Source: an uncultured Candidatus Melainabacteria bacterium (GTDB lineage Bacteria; Cyanobacteriota; Vampirovibrionia; Gastranaerophilales; Gastranaerophilaceae). Taken from it: 64,000 bases of DNA. A program made the position numbers and the translations under genes. The notes below the pieces were generated by a model, which was given only the letters and a program-made list of their open reading frames with translations, did not search any database and was not told the origin of the DNA. How positions within the stretch are numbered: the stretch's first letter is position 1; the number at the start of each line of letters is the position of its first letter. The stretch is taken from NCBI GenBank assembly GCA_934693165.1, contig CAKUUX010000003.1, forward strand, positions 70,066 through 134,065. Direction: 5' to 3'. This document shows positions 60,026-64,000 of this stretch, piece after piece.

Positions 60026-60088
60026 AAAGAGATATAAATATTTTTAGTTGTAGGTTGAGCATACTTGCCCAACAACTAATATACGATT

Positions 60089-60113
60089 AATGGCGACTCG
60101 TAGAGTCGCCATT
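60089..60113 (+). terminator. Rho-independent terminator after mtnA
   Basis: AATGGCGACTC and GAGTCGCCATT form a perfect 11-base stem around GTA, followed by TTTCTTTT. Confidence 0.9.
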
Positions 60114-60150
60114 TTTCTTTTGTCTAGGGGGATAATGTAATTTAATTTTT

Positions 60151-61023
60151 TTATTTTTGGAAGATAAAGATATATTCGTGTTGGAAGATATTAAATCCAC
60201 CAGCCAATGCTCTATATCTCCACAAGTTAGCTGTTCTTCCTTTTGCTCTTTCGTTTCCTTGAATATCTTTAACGATTGTTGCTTTCAATTTCATACCCAA
60301 GTTTTGCATTCTTTCCATGCATTTGAAGCCTAAAGGTTGAACTTCTGAATTTTTGTAGCTATCTCCGATAATTAATGCTGCAAAACGTCCTTCTTCTAGC
60401 ATATCGTAGCCATTTTTTGCAACTTTTTCGAACAAGTCATAGAATTCTTCTGTTGAAGAACAATTAGACAAGTCCTCTTTCTTATCAGAAAATTTAATAA
60501 TATCATCATAAGGTGGATGAAGGATTAAGAATTGTGCTTTTTCTTTGCCCATAACTTCAAGTCTTGCTTGAACTTTATCCATAGCGTTTTTGCTTGTAGA
60601 ATCACCACAAATGATATTCACGTCTGTTACAAGTTGTTTTGGAGTAAATTTTGTACTTACAGAATCTACCAATTCTTGTTTTAATTCAACACCAATACAA
60701 CGTCTGTTCATATTAACAGCTTCGATACCTGATGTTCCTGAACCAAAGAACAAGTCTAAAACAACATCACCTTTTTTTGTATATCTCTCATAGAACTGTT
60801 GAGCAAGTTGAGGGATATAATTACCGTGGTAATCGTTTGAATGTCCGTGTTCTCTTAATCTTGTTGGGAATTGCCAAAATGTATCTGTTTTAACTTCCGG
60901 ATAATCTTTCCAATTTTTTAGGTTAATGTCGTTATAAGCGACCGTCTTAATAGGGTTGGTTTGTACAACCTTTAATTCCGTTTTCTTCTCTTCAACGTGT
61001 TTTCGTTTTATATTTGTTCTCAT
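60151..61023 (-). CDS. Solitary DNA methyltransferase with HPPY catalytic motif
   Basis: A 290-residue N4-cytosine or N6-adenine-type methyltransferase. The SAM motif VVLDLFFGSGTSGIEAVNMNRRCIGVE lies at about residues 95-120. The catalytic motif is HPPY (residues 169-172, LHPPYDD) where most enzymes have DPPY or NPPY/SPPY. Motif I precedes the catalytic motif with only a short gap, as in gamma-type enzymes. The N-terminus reads WQFPTRLREHGHSNDYHGNYIPQLA, a substrate-region pattern. No restriction gene adjoins, so it is probably an orphan with a regulatory or protective role. A few bases before the ATG resemble TAAAAT, so the mRNA could be leaderless. Confidence 0.85.
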   Translation of the reverse strand: MRTNIKRKHVEEKKTELKVVQTNPIKTVAYNDINLKNWKDYPEVKTDTFWQFPTRLREHGHSNDYHGNYIPQLAQQFYERYTKKGDVVLDLFFGSGTSGIEAVNMNRRCIGVELKQELVDSVSTKFTPKQLVTDVNIICGDSTSKNAMDKVQARLEVMGKEKAQFLILHPPYDDIIKFSDKKEDLSNCSSTEEFYDLFEKVAKNGYDMLEEGRFAALIIGDSYKNSEVQPLGFKCMERMQNLGMKLKATIVKDIQGNERAKGRTANLWRYRALAGGFNIFQHEYIFIFQK

Positions 61024-61097
61024 AATACAATCATTTTAAACTTTGTTTTAAAATAAAAAATCACATGTTTGGATGAATTTGTGATAAAATTTCTAGT

Positions 61098-62885
61098 ATG
61101 AATAGAATTAAGCAACTATCAAAACATCTTATAAACCAAATAGCAGCAGGGGAAGTAATCGAAAGACCATACTCTGTTGTAAAAGAATTGGTAGAAAATT
61201 CTATTGATGCAGGTGCAACAAAAATCAGTATAGAAATTACTAACGAATGTCGTAACATAAGAATTGCAGATAACGGTTCTGGTATTCATCCTGATGATAT
61301 TATGCTTGCGTTTTCAAAACACGCTACAAGTAAAATTTCTGATACAGAAGATTTGTATGATATTCACACTCTTGGTTTTAGAGGGGAAGCATTAGCAAGC
61401 ATTATTTCTATTTCAAAAGTTACTTGTATTACTCGCACAAAAGATTTTGAAAACGGTACAAAAGTTGAATGTGAAAACAGCGAAGTTAAAACAACTCCGA
61501 CAGGTTGTGCTATTGGTACGATTATGGAAATTAAGGATTTATTCTACAATATCCCTGCTCGTTTAAAATTTTTAAAATCTTCTAAAACAGAATTTTCCTA
61601 TGTTCAAGAATTAATCCAAACTATTGCAATTATTCATCCTGATGTTGCTTTTACTCTAAAAAACGAAGATAAAGTTGCACTAGAAACAAATGGTTTAAAT
61701 GATGTTATTGCAACTGTTAAAGAGGTTTATTCAAAAGAAGCTGTAAATTACTTGAAAGAAGTCTACAAAACAGATGATATTTCAAACATCAAAATATCAG
61801 GATATGTTTCAACACCTGATTTTACTCGTTCTAGTAAAAAAGGTTACTTTACATACGTAAATTCAAGACCTGTTAAATGTCCTGTACTTCAAAAAGCTAT
61901 TGATATGGCATATAAATTTTTACTAGAAAAAAATAAATATCCATTTGTAATTTTAAATCTTGAAATTCCACCTCAAGACGTGGACGTAAATGTTCATCCG
62001 ACAAAAAAAGAAGTTCGATATAAAAATACAAATCAAATTTTTAGTTTTGTTATGTCTGCTGTAAAAATGGCTCTTTCAAACAATATTGAAATTAAAAATG
62101 ATGATTACAATGAAGAAAACACATTAGATTTCTTCTCTCAAAACAAAGAGGAAGAAAAAAATCCAGAAGATGTTTATGTTAGCGAACTTCCAAAGTATGA
62201 GAAAAAAGAATTTACTCTAAAACCTAGAGAAGAAAATAAAACTCAATATCAATTAAAAATTGATATTCCAAAAGAAAAAACAGCTTTCACAAAAGAAATT
62301 TCGTATTCACAATACAAAGAAGAAGTTTCTTTTGATGAAAATATTATTGGACAATACAAAAAAACATACATCTTAATTGAAAAAGAAGATGGACTTGAAA
62401 TTGTGGATCAACACATTGCTGCAGAAAGATATATTTACGAAAAACTAAAAGCACAAAAAGATGTTGCATCTCAAATTCTTTTTGTATCTGATGTTTTAAA
62501 CGTTTCACCATTAGAGTATGAGCAATTAAAAGAAAATGAAAACAAGTTTGAAAAATACGGTTATGAAATAGCATTTTTAGGAAATAATGAAATAACTTTC
62601 AAAAAAATTCCTCAAATGTTATCGAAAGTAAATCCAAAAGATTTGCTTTCAGATATTTTAGAAAATCTTAAAGGCGATTTGAATGGATTAGAAGAAAAAA
62701 TCTTGATAACAACCTCTTGTCGTGCAGCAATAAAAGCTGGGGACGAATTAACAATGTGGCAAATGCAGGATTTAATAAAAAAATGGAGAGGTTGCAAAGA
62801 ACCATATACATGCCCACACGGTAGACCAATATCAAAACTTCTAAAACACAAAGATATAGCAGGTTTCTTTAGCCGAAACAAGTAA
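61098..62885 (+). CDS. mutL: DNA mismatch repair endonuclease MutL
   Basis: A 595-residue GHKL ATPase that links MutS recognition to repair. The N-terminal domain has INQIAAGEVIERPYSVVKELVENSIDAGA (Glu and Asn) and DNGSGI and LGFRGEALASI. The C-terminal part has DQHIAAERYIYE, the DQHAx2Ex4E endonuclease motif with Ile for Ala, and CPHGRPI and SCRAAIKAGD, so it is the nicking type. TAAAAT about 7 bases before the ATG suggests leaderless transcription. No mutS in the window. Confidence 0.95.
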   Translation: MNRIKQLSKHLINQIAAGEVIERPYSVVKELVENSIDAGATKISIEITNECRNIRIADNGSGIHPDDIMLAFSKHATSKISDTEDLYDIHTLGFRGEALASIISISKVTCITRTKDFENGTKVECENSEVKTTPTGCAIGTIMEIKDLFYNIPARLKFLKSSKTEFSYVQELIQTIAIIHPDVAFTLKNEDKVALETNGLNDVIATVKEVYSKEAVNYLKEVYKTDDISNIKISGYVSTPDFTRSSKKGYFTYVNSRPVKCPVLQKAIDMAYKFLLEKNKYPFVILNLEIPPQDVDVNVHPTKKEVRYKNTNQIFSFVMSAVKMALSNNIEIKNDDYNEENTLDFFSQNKEEEKNPEDVYVSELPKYEKKEFTLKPREENKTQYQLKIDIPKEKTAFTKEISYSQYKEEVSFDENIIGQYKKTYILIEKEDGLEIVDQHIAAERYIYEKLKAQKDVASQILFVSDVLNVSPLEYEQLKENENKFEKYGYEIAFLGNNEITFKKIPQMLSKVNPKDLLSDILENLKGDLNGLEEKILITTSCRAAIKAGDELTMWQMQDLIKKWRGCKEPYTCPHGRPISKLLKHKDIAGFFSRNK

Positions 62886-62974
62886 AATATTGTTTTAATT
62901 AAATAAAAAATACTTGACGTATCTTTGAATAAAAGTTAGAATATTCTTCGCTAAATTAAGAGGAATTAAAAATT

Positions 62975-63964
62975 ATGATACCAACTTATATAAACGGAAT
63001 TGAATATAGCGTTCCAAAATTAAAAGTTACAAATGACGATATTTCACATATTGTAGACACAAGTGATGAATGGATTGTTCAAAGAACTGGAATAAAAAGT
63101 AGATATATTGCTTCTTCATCAGAAACATCTGCAACACTTGCAATAGATGCCTCAAAAAAACTTCTTGAAAACAAGAATATTAACCCAGAAACTATAGATA
63201 TGATAATTTCTGCAACATCTTCTCCTGAAAGACATTATCCAACTGTAGCTTGCGAAGTTCAAGCTGGAATAAGAGCAAAAAATGCATCTGCATTCGATAT
63301 TTCAGTGGCTTGCACAGGATATATTTACGCTTTACAAATTGCAAGAGCAAATATTGCAACAGGTTTTGCAAAAAGAGTTTTAGTGCTTACTTCTGATACA
63401 ACTTCAAAATTTGTTGATTGGAAAGATAGAACAACTTGTGTTCTTTTTGGTGATGGTGCAACTGCAACACTTGTAGAAAAATCAAAAGATGAAAATAACG
63501 ACATTGAAGAAATAATACTCGGCGCAGATGGAACAAAGAAAGAATTTATCAGCGTTGATTTGCAAAAAGAAATTTGTCCATTGGCAGAAAATGATGGCAT
63601 AAATGGTGACAATCATTTAAAAATGATGGGAAAAGACGTTTACAAATACGTTATGCAAGAAATACCATTGTTGATTGAAAACACATTAAAAAAAGCCAAT
63701 ATGACCTGGGAAGATATTGATTATTTTGTTCCTCACCAAGCAAATTTAAGAATGATAGAAGCATTAAGCGAGAGATTGGGTATTCCAAATGAAAAAGTTC
63801 TTACAAATATTGAAGAATTTGGAAATATGTCGGCTGCAACAATTCCTTGCGTTCTCTCTGATAAAATTAAAAAAGGCGTATTAAAGATGCCTTCAACCTT
63901 ATTGCTTTGTGGCTTCGGCGCAGGAATGACATCTGGAACTGCAATTGTCAAACTAAGAAATTAA
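62975..63964 (+). CDS. fabH: Beta-ketoacyl-ACP synthase III
   Basis: A 329-residue enzyme that starts fatty-acid synthesis by condensing acetyl-CoA with malonyl-ACP. The catalytic triad is visible: ISVACTGYIYAL (Cys), FVPHQANLRMI (His) and GNMSAATIPCVL (Asn). DEWIVQRTGIKSRYIA and GFGAGMTSGTAIVKL are usual for the family. AAGAGGAATTAAAAATT is the ribosome binding site. Following it, GGGAGG near the window end announces another gene, probably of the fab cluster. Confidence 0.95.
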   Translation: MIPTYINGIEYSVPKLKVTNDDISHIVDTSDEWIVQRTGIKSRYIASSSETSATLAIDASKKLLENKNINPETIDMIISATSSPERHYPTVACEVQAGIRAKNASAFDISVACTGYIYALQIARANIATGFAKRVLVLTSDTTSKFVDWKDRTTCVLFGDGATATLVEKSKDENNDIEEIILGADGTKKEFISVDLQKEICPLAENDGINGDNHLKMMGKDVYKYVMQEIPLLIENTLKKANMTWEDIDYFVPHQANLRMIEALSERLGIPNEKVLTNIEEFGNMSAATIPCVLSDKIKKGVLKMPSTLLLCGFGAGMTSGTAIVKLRN

Positions 63965-63986
63965 AATTTATATGTATATAAGTAGT

Positions 63987-63992
63987 GGGAGG
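63987..63992 (+). promoter_or_regulatory. Ribosome binding site of the next gene
   Basis: GGGAGG followed by TTTTATAA to the window edge. The start codon must lie just beyond position 64000. Confidence 0.5.
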
Positions 63993-64000
63993 TTTTATAA

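Noticed and set aside
1..64000. CRISPR array
   Set aside because: No regularly spaced repeat units with unique spacers were seen anywhere; the repeats found are attachment repeats, the ssrA scar and scattered decamers.

Overview
This is an AT-rich chromosome window, probably from an anaerobic gut-type bacterium of the Melainabacteria/Vampirovibrionia (Gastranaerophilales-like) group. That assignment is an inference. It rests on the low GC, the oxygen-sensitive class III ribonucleotide reductase (nrdD/nrdG), and a set of lineage-style proteins that share short N-terminal sequences such as NINFTGK, NPVNxVNFK and KDTFxKS. No rRNA or single-copy marker here proves it.

Layout. 1-7.4 kb: rnhA, a LOG-family gene, a PaaI thioesterase, DNA glycosylase tag, a DUF4013 membrane protein and a DUF374 acyltransferase, interspersed with lineage-specific HExxH proteins. 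7.4-19.3 kb: a second HExxH paralog, a 1374-residue protein with a papain-like Cys/His/Asn signature, a TagB/F-like transferase, an EF-hand protein, an AI-2E-type transporter and a short methionine synthase. 19.32-28.69 kb: a 9.4 kb integrative element in a tRNA-Lys(CUU) gene, bounded by perfect 95-bp repeats. It carries integrase, an AlpA-like protein, a replication-type protein, a tail chaperone with a probable -1 frameshift site, a tape measure protein, and a Panacea-domain/membrane-protein pair, but no head, portal or terminase gene. 28.8-36.7 kb: an M3-like peptidase, a third HExxH paralog, a GT2 transferase, a secreted GxSxG hydrolase, regulators and cdd. 36.8-44.4 kb: nrdG, nrdD with a possible upstream microprotein, two tandem radical SAM proteins, a tagged M29 aminopeptidase and a decayed GT2 gene. 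44.4-50.1 kb: a DUF151 nuclease and ssrA (tmRNA), followed by a duplicated ssrA 3' end, a decayed Mu-like transposase gene, a large type IIG-like restriction-modification gene and gene debris: a second integration hot spot. 50.1-64 kb: a mostly ordinary core with yibE/F-like gene, ruvB, ddh, an unknown tagged protein, DUF212, ispA, rsgA, ruvC, mtnA, a solitary DNA methyltransferase, mutL and fabH.

The features most likely to be new are: (1) a composite N-terminal signature shared by otherwise unrelated proteins (three HExxH paralogs, an M29 aminopeptidase, an unknown 542-residue protein and, more weakly, two others), often with a similar GGTAGGA-like leader; (2) the giant papain-like protein; (3) the reduced tail-gene island with its A AAT TTT TTA slippery site and putative Panacea toxin-antitoxin cargo; (4) repeated TATAAT-N6-ATG starts that imply leaderless mRNAs.
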